Below, one piece after another: positions 26,729-35,314 of a DNA stretch of 61,210 nt. The stretch covers positions 1-61,210 of the forward strand of contig JAJFFD010000178.1 in NCBI GenBank assembly GCA_021776805.1. The letters run 5' to 3'. The position numbers and the translations under genes are program-made. The stretch comes from Planctomycetota bacterium. Lineage in GTDB: Bacteria; Planctomycetota; UBA1135; UBA2386. Every line of letters begins with the position of its first letter. Position 1 is the first letter of the stretch. The notes under the pieces were generated by a model, which worked only from the letters and a program-made list of their open reading frames with translations, searched no databases and was not told the DNA's origin.

Positions 26729-27862
26729 TCAAGATCCCGAGGCGCGGCGCTCCGGCAGGTTGCGCGTAGCGAGATTCGCCGGCGGTTCCGAGCTGGCAGA
26801 AAAGATGCTGCCGGTGATCTGGTCGCACCCAGCAACATCCGCCTTGTCATCGACTGAGTCCAATGGGTCCTCGATCTGGTCGAGAGATTCCTTGGTCTTC
26901 TCATAGTGTGCCAAGAGGAGCTGACAGATGTCTTTTTCTGAGCGTCGACCAACGCGGAGTTCCAGTCTGCGCTTGCGCAAGGCCAGTGGAAGCCGCGGCA
27001 ATGCCCAGAGGCTTGCGGCAAGATCGATAACCCGCAGACGGAACAGCCCGAGGATGGCCCGCAGCATCTGACGCAGCATGAATCCCCAAAGTAGATCTGC
27101 GCTCGTCAGATTCTTGGCATGCAATAGGATCCGGTTTCGCTTGCGCAGGAGCTGGACGCGATTCTTGGAGAAGTTTGTGCCAATGGTCTGCGAAACCTGA
27201 TGGTGCACCCGGCTCTCCGGAACGATCTGACATGTCCACCCCCTGCGCCAGGAGCGGAATCCAAAGTCGACATCCTCGTAGTAGAAGGGTTGAAAGAGGG
27301 GATCGAAGCCACCTAATTCGATGAAGCGCTCACGGTGCAGCGCGACAGCGGCGCCGCAGGGATAGAAGGTATACCAGGGGAGACCAGCGGCTCTCGGCTG
27401 GAGGAGAGTTGACCAACGCCCTCGCAAGTAGCGGAACTTGCCTCTCTTCAGGTACGGCAGAGTAAAGGTGACGTCATGGTCCCTATCCCGCGAAGTTTGG
27501 CCAAAGATCAAAGGCATCGCCGCGAAGGTGTCCTTGCTTTCAAACTTCCTGACGAGAGGAGCGATGAACCCTGGCTCCACTCGCACATCGGAATTGAGCA
27601 GGATCACAACCGGGTCCTCGGTTGAATTCACTCCAGTCCAGCAAGCCGCACCGAAGCCACGATTCGCTTCATGCGCAACCACACGCACCGCCGGGAACTC
27701 CGACTCCAGGATCTGCAAGGAATCATCGGTCGAGCCATCATCGACGACTAGCACCTCAACTCCAGGCTCATAGCGATCTACAGCAGCGAAGACCGACGGC
27801 AGATTAGCCCTGAGCAAATGGGCTCCGTTCCAGTTCGGGATAACGATGCTGACCGGCGTCAT
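26729..27862 (-). CDS. Glycosyltransferase family 2
   Basis: A 377-residue protein from ATG 27862, where the GT2 fold starts: TPVSIVIPNWNGAHLL. It contains VLVVDDGSTDDSLQIL (nucleotide-binding D-D), NRGFGAACWTGV, ILLNSDVRVEPG (the DxD-equivalent site), and EDVDFGFRSWRRGW (the ED acceptor-side motif). It resembles rhamnosyltransferase-like WbbL enzymes that extend surface polysaccharide. A longer frame to 28105 exists, but its N-terminal 81 residues show no family signal. It converges with the kinase-like gene (12 bases between stops). Confidence 0.88.
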   Translation of the reverse strand: MTPVSIVIPNWNGAHLLRANLPSVFAAVDRYEPGVEVLVVDDGSTDDSLQILESEFPAVRVVAHEANRGFGAACWTGVNSTEDPVVILLNSDVRVEPGFIAPLVRKFESKDTFAAMPLIFGQTSRDRDHDVTFTLPYLKRGKFRYLRGRWSTLLQPRAAGLPWYTFYPCGAAVALHRERFIELGGFDPLFQPFYYEDVDFGFRSWRRGWTCQIVPESRVHHQVSQTIGTNFSKNRVQLLRKRNRILLHAKNLTSADLLWGFMLRQMLRAILGLFRLRVIDLAASLWALPRLPLALRKRRLELRVGRRSEKDICQLLLAHYEKTKESLDQIEDPLDSVDDKADVAGCDQITGSIFSASSEPPANLATRNLPERRASGS

Positions 27863-28247
27863 CTCTTCCCTTGCCGACAAAGTCGGCTCCTCTTCAAACC
27901 CACAGGGAGAGCCTTCCTGAGGAGGCGTGAGTCTCTCGCAACTGTCGCTAGGCTGGCCAAAGCTATCTCGAACTCTTGTGTGTCCCGCAGGCGCTCGCTT
28001 TCCGGTCGGAAGGCGAGCACGGAGATCCATGATCTGATTCCCATGAGATCGCACCGCCTGCATCAGACTATCGTCATGCCACGAATGCTCACAAGCCGGA
28101 TTCAATCACGCTGCGCTGGAGCGTAACAGAATACCTCGGAGTCCCTTGGCTTCCCCAGCGCAACGGTGATTATGCTCCAGCCAGCATCATGCTCCGGGGG
28201 TCCTGAATCCACCCACCGGCTCGCAACGGGACAATCGAGATAGCAGC
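27863..28247. other. Divergent intergenic region with no clear gene
   Basis: This is a 385-base spacer between the minus-strand GT2 gene and the plus-strand sulfotransferase gene. It is open in the GT2 frame to 28105 but has no protein-family signature. It presumably holds the promoters for both genes. I see no convincing RNA gene or repeat. Confidence 0.4.
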
Positions 28248-29135
28248 TTGCGGAAGCCGAATTTCTTCATCTTGGGTGCTGCCAAGTGCGGCACTTCTTC
28301 GCTCTGGGATTACCTCGCCAAGCACCCGGAAGTCTGCGTGTCCGAGCCGAAGGAACCCTTTTTCTTCGAAGCGGAGTACGAACGCGGTCTCGACTACTAC
28401 TGGCAACGGTACTTCTCTTGTTGGCGAGGCGAACAGGCAGTTGGTGAGGCGCGGCACCGAAACCTCTACCTCTCCTACATTCCACAGCGCATCGCCGACT
28501 CAGTTCCTGACGCAAAACTCATTGTCACCCTGAGGCACCCCATCGAGCGAGCTTTCTCCCATTGGTGGGATTCTTATAGTCGCGGCCTCGAGAAGCTCGA
28601 TTTCACAGCTGCGATCGAGGCGGACATGCTGCGCATCGAAAAGAAGCGCGAGTTCGTCGGGGACGCAGGCGCAGATGCTTGGACTCGGCAACTCGACTTC
28701 AAAACCGGCACCAACGAGTATCGCACCTATGTCGACAGCGGTTACTACTGCGAGCAGATCCAGCGCTATCTGCGCCACTTCCCCGCTGAGAACTTGACGA
28801 TCGTGTTCCTGGAAGATCTGGCCGCGGATCCTCACGACACGATCAACGGACTATGGTCTTTCCTCGGGGTCGATCCTGCGGAGGTCGAGGAAGCCATCGC
28901 CTTCAAACCCCAAAACGAAGCCAAGAGCAGCTCATATGCCTTGAAGAAACGACAGCAGGAAAAGGCCGGTCGCTCGCTGCCGGTCTCGCTCCTACCCAGC
29001 GCTTTGCGAAAACTGATGTTCAAGCGACCAGAAATGTGTCCCGATCTACGCAGCTCATTGGCGAGCCATTTCAAACCCCATAATGAAGCTCTGGAAAAAC
29101 TGACCGGTAGAGACTTGTCCCTGTGGGATTGTTGA
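28248..29135 (+). CDS. Sulfotransferase (PAPS-dependent, heparan/NST-like)
   Basis: A 295-residue protein starting at TTG 28248, with no in-frame ATG upstream. The N-terminus PNFFILGAAKCGTSSLWDYL is the 5'-phosphosulfate-binding loop of the Sulfotransfer_1 family. KEPFFF follows near residue 36. The 3'-phosphate-binding segment is LIVTLRHPIERAFSHWWDS near 88-106, with the conserved R and S. It ends with the short NEALEKLTGRDLSLW motif typical of bacterial members. It transfers sulfate from PAPS to a carbohydrate hydroxyl or amine. It is four bases upstream of a second sulfotransferase gene, so they are probably co-transcribed. Confidence 0.88.
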   Translation: MRKPNFFILGAAKCGTSSLWDYLAKHPEVCVSEPKEPFFFEAEYERGLDYYWQRYFSCWRGEQAVGEARHRNLYLSYIPQRIADSVPDAKLIVTLRHPIERAFSHWWDSYSRGLEKLDFTAAIEADMLRIEKKREFVGDAGADAWTRQLDFKTGTNEYRTYVDSGYYCEQIQRYLRHFPAENLTIVFLEDLAADPHDTINGLWSFLGVDPAEVEEAIAFKPQNEAKSSSYALKKRQQEKAGRSLPVSLLPSALRKLMFKRPEMCPDLRSSLASHFKPHNEALEKLTGRDLSLWDC

Positions 29136-29139
29136 ACTC

Positions 29140-29982
29140 ATGATCAGCGTCAAGCAGCGAAAGCACGTGTTGGTTATCGGGTGCCAGCGGACTGGCACGA
29201 ATCTCACCGGCCTGATCCTCGGCACGCATCCGCATGCCATATTGATCGAAGAGAGCGATGGGGCTTACGAATACCTCGCGAACGATGCAGTTGATTGCGA
29301 GCGCCGAGCCAGCAAGACCCTCGCCAAAGCTCGACGGAAGTACCTCTCACCAAGGAACCGCTTCAAGGGGCGCGATCAGCTTGATCCTGCGATCACCCAC
29401 CTGGTGTTTCAAGTCCCAAACTCCACCTACGATTGCGAAGCGTTAGCGAAGAAGTTCCCAGACCTTCGCCTGGTATTCCCTAGTCGAGATGTGCGCGACG
29501 TCGTCTGCTCAATGGCCAACCTCAGCCAGGTACCAATGGTGGAGAATCAACTTCGATTCATGCAGCAGCGAGAGCATATTGCCGAGGCTTTCAAGGAAGA
29601 GATCGATTGCCTCGTGGCACCCAAAACGCCGATGCATGTGAAGAGAGCAATTGTGTGGAAGGTCAAGACTTCCCTGCTCTTCCCACTCCTCGAGGAACCC
29701 TTCGGGGCCTGCTGGATTCGCTACGAGGAGCTCGTGGCGTCACCAGAGCCAGCCTGCGCCAAAATTCTCGCCGCTGCTGGCCTGTCGAAGCATGACCATC
29801 AATTGACTAGAAACACTCTTCACGAAACCTACCAAGGGATCGGCATGGGTGGCACGGACCGGACATGGCAAATCCGCAAGAGCTCTCTGGGGCGATGGCG
29901 CGAAAGGCTTACGGCAACGGAGGAGGAAGACATTTGGGATTGCACCGCAGCATTGATGCAGCGACTTGGCTACGAGCGCTAA
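29140..29982 (+). CDS. Sulfotransferase-family protein
   Basis: A 280-residue protein with the P-loop-like PSB motif VLVIGCQRTGTNLTGLIL at residues about 10-27 and the 3'-phosphate motif LRLVFPSRDVRDVVCSMA near 110-127, both diagnostic for the PAPS-dependent sulfotransferase fold. WIRYEELVASPE near 197 is also conserved in the family. It differs from its upstream neighbour enough to be a separate enzyme, so two different acceptor positions may be sulfated. Spacing to the upstream gene is four bases and to the downstream glycosyltransferase 33 bases, so the three genes probably form one operon. Confidence 0.82.
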   Translation: MISVKQRKHVLVIGCQRTGTNLTGLILGTHPHAILIEESDGAYEYLANDAVDCERRASKTLAKARRKYLSPRNRFKGRDQLDPAITHLVFQVPNSTYDCEALAKKFPDLRLVFPSRDVRDVVCSMANLSQVPMVENQLRFMQQREHIAEAFKEEIDCLVAPKTPMHVKRAIVWKVKTSLLFPLLEEPFGACWIRYEELVASPEPACAKILAAAGLSKHDHQLTRNTLHETYQGIGMGGTDRTWQIRKSSLGRWRERLTATEEEDIWDCTAALMQRLGYER

Positions 29983-30015
29983 AAGCGATGCGATCCTCTG
30001 CATGGCCCAAACCCC

Positions 30016-30831
30016 ATGAGCTCGCCAGACAACAATGAGAGTCGCAAACGCGCAGTAATCTACTTCGCATGGGGCAAGAAGTTCGTCCTGCAAGCCACGA
30101 CCAGTGCGCGCTCGGCAAGACTCATAGGTGAACGCATAGTGCTGATCACTGACAGCAACTCAGCAAAGCACCTGATCGACAAGACCGCCTTCGACGAAGT
30201 CAAGCTGATCGAACTGCGCTACGGGAACAAACTGGACAAGTGCACTCTCTGGGAACACCTCCCAGGGGGCTACGACTCGTTTCTTCTCCTGGATACGGAC
30301 ACCTTGGTCCTCGGTGACCTTAGCTTTGGTTTTGAGCAGGCAGAGAAGCACGGCATCGCCATGGCCCCGGCCCCGAACTACAACCTTGGCCACCACTGGG
30401 GATTCCGCCATGCGATGCCATCCATGGGTTTGGTAGACCGCGCGCAATTACAACTGAACACCGGCGTACTCTTCTTTTCGAAGCGCGAGGACGTGGAACG
30501 GGTGTTCATGGATTGGCAAAGGCTAGCGGGACAGTTCACTGACAATGAGCACGTCGCTAGCGATCAGCCGCTCTTTACTGCGGCAATGGAGCTACAGGAC
30601 TTCAACCCATACACACTTTCTCAGTCCTACAACTACCGTGGCTTGGGCGAACTGGCCGTCGGCCCAATCCATGTATGGCACTCGCACCACAAGCTGCCAA
30701 TGAACCTGAACAAGGACCTTGCTGCCTGGCCGCCTAGACGATTCATCGGCGACAAAGAAGTGCCCTACATCACCGCGAGCAGAACCAGAAGAATGGCCCG
30801 ATTCTTGCGCAAACTGTTCAAGAGCGGGTGA
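30016..30831 (+). CDS. GT-A fold glycosyltransferase (GT8-like)
   Basis: A 271-residue protein. The GT-A metal site is LLLDTDTLVLGDL (DxD near residues 93-95), preceded by LWEHLPGGYDSF. A late VWHSHHKLPMN segment may supply the third metal ligand, as in GT8-type enzymes. It starts ATG 30016, with no signal peptide, so it is cytoplasmic. It is third in a plus-strand run after two sulfotransferases, suggesting that it builds the glycan they sulfate. Its 3' end overlaps the end of the convergent sulfotransferase by 14 bases. Confidence 0.75.
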   Translation: MSSPDNNESRKRAVIYFAWGKKFVLQATTSARSARLIGERIVLITDSNSAKHLIDKTAFDEVKLIELRYGNKLDKCTLWEHLPGGYDSFLLLDTDTLVLGDLSFGFEQAEKHGIAMAPAPNYNLGHHWGFRHAMPSMGLVDRAQLQLNTGVLFFSKREDVERVFMDWQRLAGQFTDNEHVASDQPLFTAAMELQDFNPYTLSQSYNYRGLGELAVGPIHVWHSHHKLPMNLNKDLAAWPPRRFIGDKEVPYITASRTRRMARFLRKLFKSG

Positions 30832-31414
30832 AGTAGGATCCTAGCCGTTTCCAGGGACCGCATGATCCGCGCGAAGACTCGGTTTCGATGAGTTCAGTCC
30901 GGCTGTTCCGATAAGGGAATGGTAAGTCTGGCACGGGCACCTCGAGGAAATCACAGAGCACGCCCCATCCGGCGCCATCCGTGATGCTCATCTCGAGCAA
31001 GTCTTGCGGACGCTTCTCGAAGTAGCGCCGAACTTCGGAATGGTGACGGTGGTAGGCCACCACGAAGGCTTCGCGATTAAATGTGACCGACTCGTAAATC
31101 AACATCCGCCGCTTGATGGCCACATCCATGTCGCGCGTAACCGGGAAGCGCTCGAAGATGAACCGCATCGACTCCAACCAGGAGTCCAAATCGCGAGTGG
31201 TCAGCACAAACTTCGAGTCCGGAAACTTGTAGTCGAGATACTTGTAGTACAGCGCACAGCTGTGATCAGTAGCTGCGTCGAGACATGCAAGCTGCTCGAA
31301 TGCCGGATTGTGCGCCACGCGCGTGTAGCCGAGGATCCGGAAGGCCGCGCAGAGGGTTGAGGTACCCGTTCGACTGAGCCCAACCCCCCATGCCTTGTTC
31401 CGTAGGTTACCCAC
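30818..31414 (-). CDS. Sulfotransferase-family protein
   Basis: A 198-residue protein with WGVGLSRTGTSTLCAAFRILGY near the N-terminus (PSB loop) and FVLTTRDLDSWLESMRFIFE near 68-87 (3'-phosphate-binding segment). This is the pattern of the short Sulfotransfer_4 (NAD-dependent-epimerase/dehydratase-misnamed) family found in algae and bacteria. It is a third, distinct sulfotransferase in the block, encoded on the opposite strand and converging on the GT8-like gene with a 14-base overlap of coding ends. Confidence 0.82.
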   Translation of the reverse strand: MGNLRNKAWGVGLSRTGTSTLCAAFRILGYTRVAHNPAFEQLACLDAATDHSCALYYKYLDYKFPDSKFVLTTRDLDSWLESMRFIFERFPVTRDMDVAIKRRMLIYESVTFNREAFVVAYHRHHSEVRRYFEKRPQDLLEMSITDGAGWGVLCDFLEVPVPDLPFPYRNSRTELIETESSRGSCGPWKRLGSYFTRS

Positions 31415-31576
31415 ATCCGGATTCTAGTGAAGGCGGCAGCACGGTCTCCAACACATTCCAGGGGAGCTCAGTGCTATGGGGGCATCGGATGCAGGCCAGC
31501 CTCTGGATGCAGATTGCCGCAGGAAGTAAAATGGCTCCGAAAATCGATATCGCCCCTTCCTGACTCGAGAATCCCC

Positions 31577-32122
31577 TTGGCATCCTGCAGACAATTCCGG
31601 CGAATCAGCCTCTTCTTGGCCATGCCCTTCTTGGCAGCCTGCTACGACCACACAGACAGGCCCGACTTCGAATTTGAGGGAGCTTGGCAAGGCAGCGAAG
31701 ACAGCGGCGTCATTCGCATTCAGTTCGACCGTGAAGAGAGTTCTGACTACTCCTACAACGACGATGACGTCTACCTGGAGTTCGAAACCGAATCCGGAAC
31801 CGCTGAAGCCGGCGTCGATTTTTTCCCTGCGACTGGCGTTCTCGCCTGGGATAACTTCGACTTCAAGGCCCGCTCCTTCGACGTAATCCTCATCGATGAC
31901 GCGGAGGTGGAGGGCACTGAATACTTCCTAGTCCGCTTCCCCTACAGCAGCTTGGGCATGGATTTTACTCCGCCACTGCAGATCGAGATCCTCGATGACG
32001 ACGGACCGGCTCCCCCAGAAACGGGGACGATCCTGACCTACGTCTTCGAGATTGGCGAGGGCAAGGATGGTATTCGTGAGATCAGACTGAAGTCTGGCCC
32101 GGAGTATTCTTCGCGTCACTGA
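31577..32122 (+). CDS. Calx-beta domain lipoprotein
   Basis: About 181 residues from TTG 31577, chosen because it gives a full lipoprotein signal (RRISLFLAMPFLAAC). The frame is open back to ATG 31427, but that N-terminus has no export signal, and ATG 31625 leaves too short a leader. The mature part contains one Calx-beta repeat: DDVYLEFETESGTAEAGVDFF, then FDVILIDDAEVEGTEYFLV and IEILDDDG. Calx-beta domains bind calcium and often mediate adhesion. It stops seven bases from the convergent selenoprotein gene. Confidence 0.72.
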   Translation: MASCRQFRRISLFLAMPFLAACYDHTDRPDFEFEGAWQGSEDSGVIRIQFDREESSDYSYNDDDVYLEFETESGTAEAGVDFFPATGVLAWDNFDFKARSFDVILIDDAEVEGTEYFLVRFPYSSLGMDFTPPLQIEILDDDGPAPPETGTILTYVFEIGEGKDGIREIRLKSGPEYSSRH

Positions 32123-32128
32123 GGTCGC

Positions 32129-32356
32129 TCACATGCCAGCGAGCTTTTCGAGGATCACTGCGTTCTCGGGAAACTCGTCTCCCATCTGGCGCTTGTGCCA
32201 AAGCTCCTTGCCATCTGCGATGACGATGAAGTTACCGCTCCCTCCCTTGATGAGCTCAGTGTTCGCATCCGGATGCTGGGCACTGATGGCGGCGACCAAA
32301 CTGGTCGCCTGCGGCTCGTAGTTTCATTGAACGCAATATTCGATGGTGATTTGCAT
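32129..32356 (-). CDS. SelW-like (Rdx family) selenoprotein, TGA read as Sec at residue 11
   Basis: A 75-residue minus-strand frame from ATG 32356 that is continuous except for one TGA at 32324..32326 (codon 11). Reading TGA as selenocysteine gives YCVQU, the CxxU redox motif of selenoprotein W-like Rdx proteins (usually CxxC in non-Sec relatives). The rest fits the family: ITIEYC before the motif, LVAAISAQHPDA after it, then GGSGNFIVIADGKELWHK and FPENAVILEKL, with the usual thioredoxin-like spacing. Family members are small thiol/selenol oxidoreductases. A SECIS-like hairpin follows the TGA. A standard ORF caller ends at the TGA, so it is missed. It implies SelA/SelB/SelC/SelD elsewhere in the genome. 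Confidence 0.85.
32291..32309 (-). promoter_or_regulatory. Bacterial SECIS-like hairpin
   Basis: In the mRNA of the SelW-like gene, 14 bases after the TGA, the arms GGCGACC and GGTCGCC pair over seven base pairs around the loop AGTTT. The loop starts 21 bases after the TGA and has G as its second base. Both features fit the reported bacterial SECIS model (loop about 16-37 bases from the UGA, G among the first two loop bases). It would bind SelB to recode the TGA. Confidence 0.7.
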
Positions 32357-32577
32357 GAGCGTGCTTCTGACAGTGACTCGAACGAAGGAACTCGCTTCCC
32401 GCAGAGCTACATCGCAGCAGATGGACCGTCGTGCAGTCAAGCCCGACTCGACCTAGAAAGTCTCGCAGGTCCGGCGCTGGAGAATAGGTTCGCAGGATTC
32501 TGGCAGCTACCGTAGTCAGGCTTCGAGCCCGGCACCTCCCCCCGGACAAGCGAAAGCAGACCTTTGAGGTCCAAGCC

Positions 32578-34050
32578 ATGAGCCAATTCACAAAGACCCT
32601 CATTCTTACTCTGCTGGGAAGCTCTATCGCCCTGCCGGCGCAGGCAGGAGAGTGGAACCAATTCCGCGGGCCTGGCTCCAAGGGAATCGCCATCGGCTCT
32701 CAAGATCTGCCTGAGAGCTTCGGCAAGGAGGAGAACTTGATTTGGCGGGCCGCGACTGGCCCTGGTCACTCTTCACCCTGCATCTGGGGCAATCGAATCT
32801 TCCTGACCAGTAGCGAAGGCGATGCGGCCAAGCTTTCCTGCTTCGACCTGGAGAAGGGGCATCTCCTCTGGGAACGCCAGGTCCAATGCAAGGCCGAAAG
32901 GCGCCTGCACAGGGTCAATAGCGCAGCGACGCCCACGCCTACGGCGGACGGAGAACGTGTCTATGCCTACTTCGGTGGCTTCGGCATGATTTGCTTCGAC
33001 TTTGCGGGCGAGGAGCAGTGGCAGCGACCGATTCAGGACGACAAGAATATCTTTGGCACAGCCACTTCGCCGATTCTTGCCGACGGCGCCCTGATCTTTT
33101 GTCGGGACACCAACGGGGATTCCTTCCTCGAATCCATCGATCCACTCAATGGCGAAACACGCTGGCGTGTCGATCGCAGTGGATTCCCTTCCGGATGGTC
33201 TACACCTGTGCTCTGGGAACACAAGGGGGCAAAGGAGCTCCTGGTCTATGGCGCCTTCCGCCTGAGCTCGTACGACCTGCTGGACGGGCGCGAACGCTGG
33301 TCTGTTCCTGGTTTGGCGGACGAACCAGCGATCACTCCGGTAACTGGGGAAGGCATGGTCTTCGTGACCTCGTACAACATGAACACGAGTCCCGAAGTCG
33401 TGGGCCTCCCGCAGTACGAAGAACTCTTGAGCGACTACGACCAGAACGGCGACCAGCTTCTCACCCGCGAAGAAGTGCAGGCGAACAAGAGCATTCTCTC
33501 CCGGATGGACGCGGACGGCGAAGGCGACCACCCACTACGCGGCTTCTTTCGCTTCCTCGACGAGAATCGGGACGATCATCTGGACGCCAAGGAATGGCAG
33601 AAGATGTCCAAGTGGCTAGGTGCATTCGAGCATGCCAATGCCCTTCTCGCTATCAGGCCCGGTGACGGGGATCGGCGGGATGCCGAGATCCTCTGGCAGT
33701 TCCCCAGAGGCGTGCCCGAGTGCCCCTCACCTCTCTACCACGACGGCCTGGTCTACATCATCAAGAATGGCGGCATGATCAGCTGCCTGGATGCCAAGAC
33801 CGGCGAAGCCTTCTACCAAGAGAGAATCGGCGCGCGGGGACCTCGCTATTCTTCTCCTATCTATGGTGACGGCAAGATCTATGCGGCCTCTGCCCGTGGG
33901 GTCGTCAGCGTTGTCTCCGCGGGCAAAGAGCTCGAGATCCTCGCGCAGAACGACTTGGGTGAACGCATCATGGCAACTCCGGCGATCGTGAAGGGGCGCA
34001 TCTACATCCGGACCGACGGCAATCTCTACGCCTTTGGTCTCGATGGCTAG
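32578..34050 (+). CDS. Secreted PQQ-like beta-propeller protein with EF-hands
   Basis: A 490-residue protein with a signal peptide (LILTLLGSSIALPAQA) followed by WNQFRGPGSKGIA, the standard opening of planctomycete PQQ-binding-like propellers. Propeller strands of the type ISCLDAKTGEAFYQERIG and VFVTSYN recur. Inserted between blades (about residues 280-340) are two EF-hand loops, DYDQNGDQLLTREE and DENRDDHLDAKEW. The Trp-docking PQQ motif is partial, so quinone binding is uncertain. It probably acts in the periplasm, perhaps as an oxidoreductase or scaffold. It converges with the flavoprotein gene (one base between stops). Confidence 0.85.
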   Translation: MSQFTKTLILTLLGSSIALPAQAGEWNQFRGPGSKGIAIGSQDLPESFGKEENLIWRAATGPGHSSPCIWGNRIFLTSSEGDAAKLSCFDLEKGHLLWERQVQCKAERRLHRVNSAATPTPTADGERVYAYFGGFGMICFDFAGEEQWQRPIQDDKNIFGTATSPILADGALIFCRDTNGDSFLESIDPLNGETRWRVDRSGFPSGWSTPVLWEHKGAKELLVYGAFRLSSYDLLDGRERWSVPGLADEPAITPVTGEGMVFVTSYNMNTSPEVVGLPQYEELLSDYDQNGDQLLTREEVQANKSILSRMDADGEGDHPLRGFFRFLDENRDDHLDAKEWQKMSKWLGAFEHANALLAIRPGDGDRRDAEILWQFPRGVPECPSPLYHDGLVYIIKNGGMISCLDAKTGEAFYQERIGARGPRYSSPIYGDGKIYAASARGVVSVVSAGKELEILAQNDLGERIMATPAIVKGRIYIRTDGNLYAFGLDG

Positions 34051-34051
34051 G

Positions 34052-35227
34052 TTAGCGGCCGCCGGGCAGGCCAGCCCGCGCCTGCTCACCAGCACCAGAC
34101 TCGGGTTCGCGCCAGGCGAAGCGAGCGAGACGCGGGTCACTGACTCCCTCGACCGCGTTGGCAATAATGTCGCCAAGGACCGGTGCAAACTTGAATGCGT
34201 GACCGCTACCGCCGGTGGCGACAAAAAGACCGGCCTGTCCAGGCACCGCTCCGATCCAGAAATCACCGTCAATAGAATCGGTGTAGAAGCAGACCTTGGT
34301 CGCGATCGTCGGCGCCGCTGCCAATCCCGGTAAGACTGTGGCCAAGAAGCTGCGGAGCTCGGGCTCCACTCTGGGATCAGGATCTCGACAATCAACCGCT
34401 AGCTTCCGCCCGGAACCATGATGGCCAACCTTCACCAGACCGTCCTCGCTCGCCGGAAAGCCATACCAGCCGAGGCGAGCGATATCCCAGGCCCAGAAGG
34501 GAAATCGATCGGCTGCGTACGGTCTTGGATCAGCGGGTTTGAAGTAGACCAAAGTCTGTGCGCTGGGCTCGAGGACGGGCCGCAGTGCAGGATGAAGGTT
34601 CGGGCTCCAGGCACCCGTGGCCAGCAGCACCAGGTCGCCATGGAACTCACGACCGTTTGAGCAGCGAACCCCCTCGACCCGGTCGCCGATCATCAGCAGC
34701 TCAGCCATGGTGCATTCCCCTTTCATCTCGACACCCGCTGCCCTCGCCTCTGCGAGGAGCAGGACCAAGCTGCGCTCTGCCTTGGCAAATCCCGCTGCCG
34801 GGTTGAAGTAGCCATCAACCCAGGCATCAGCAGACCACTGCGGAAACCTCTGAGCCAAGGTGGATGGCTGCATGCGCTCCACAGCCTCCTTACGCTTCAA
34901 TACGGAGGCGTAGCAATGGCTCTCAAAGCTCTCGACTTCGAGAGGCTGCGAACTGGCCAACAGCATGCCCGCCTGCTCATAGAGACGTTCCCCCCAGCGC
35001 AGATTCCATTCCTCGCGCCAGATCTCGATCGCCTGCTTGGCAAGATCTACATAGAAGAGATCGTCGCCGTATTCGCTGCGCACGGCCCGGGAACTATCAA
35101 CGGAAGCCGCAAGCAGGTTGGGGCGAGGCAAGGGTCCAGAATCGACCAAGGTCACCTTCTGCCCACGCTTACACAGACTCAAGGCCGCGGTCGCTCCAAA
35201 GATGCCGGCGCCGACGATGATGATCAT
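34052..35227 (-). CDS. FAD-dependent amine oxidase (sarcosine oxidase / SolA-like)
   Basis: A 391-residue protein beginning MIIIVGAGIFGATAALSL, the GxGxxG dinucleotide fold for FAD. Near residue 320, KVCFYTDSIDGDFWIG matches the monomeric sarcosine oxidase region, where the Cys attaches FAD covalently. It is followed by GLFVATGGSGHAFKFAP, the family's conserved C-terminal FAD-contact segment. The family oxidises secondary amines such as sarcosine or N-methyl amino acids, yielding H2O2. No signal peptide. It starts 88 bases from the divergent K+ channel gene. Confidence 0.88.
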   Translation of the reverse strand: MIIIVGAGIFGATAALSLCKRGQKVTLVDSGPLPRPNLLAASVDSSRAVRSEYGDDLFYVDLAKQAIEIWREEWNLRWGERLYEQAGMLLASSQPLEVESFESHCYASVLKRKEAVERMQPSTLAQRFPQWSADAWVDGYFNPAAGFAKAERSLVLLLAEARAAGVEMKGECTMAELLMIGDRVEGVRCSNGREFHGDLVLLATGAWSPNLHPALRPVLEPSAQTLVYFKPADPRPYAADRFPFWAWDIARLGWYGFPASEDGLVKVGHHGSGRKLAVDCRDPDPRVEPELRSFLATVLPGLAAAPTIATKVCFYTDSIDGDFWIGAVPGQAGLFVATGGSGHAFKFAPVLGDIIANAVEGVSDPRLARFAWREPESGAGEQARAGLPGGR

Positions 35228-35314
35228 CTAAGACTGTGCCCCTGAGAACTGCATACCATCTCAGCTCCTGGCTCTACACTCTGATCCGCAGCACTCATTC
35301 TACCGAGTTTTCCC

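Noticed and set aside
26729-28105. Longer N-terminal version of the GT2 protein
   Set aside because: The additional 81 residues have no family similarity and the fold begins exactly at ATG 27862.
32460-32560. A selC (tRNA-Sec) gene near the selenoprotein
   Set aside because: A GGCTTCGAGCC-like T-arm string was noticed, but no matching acceptor stem or long variable arm could be assembled.
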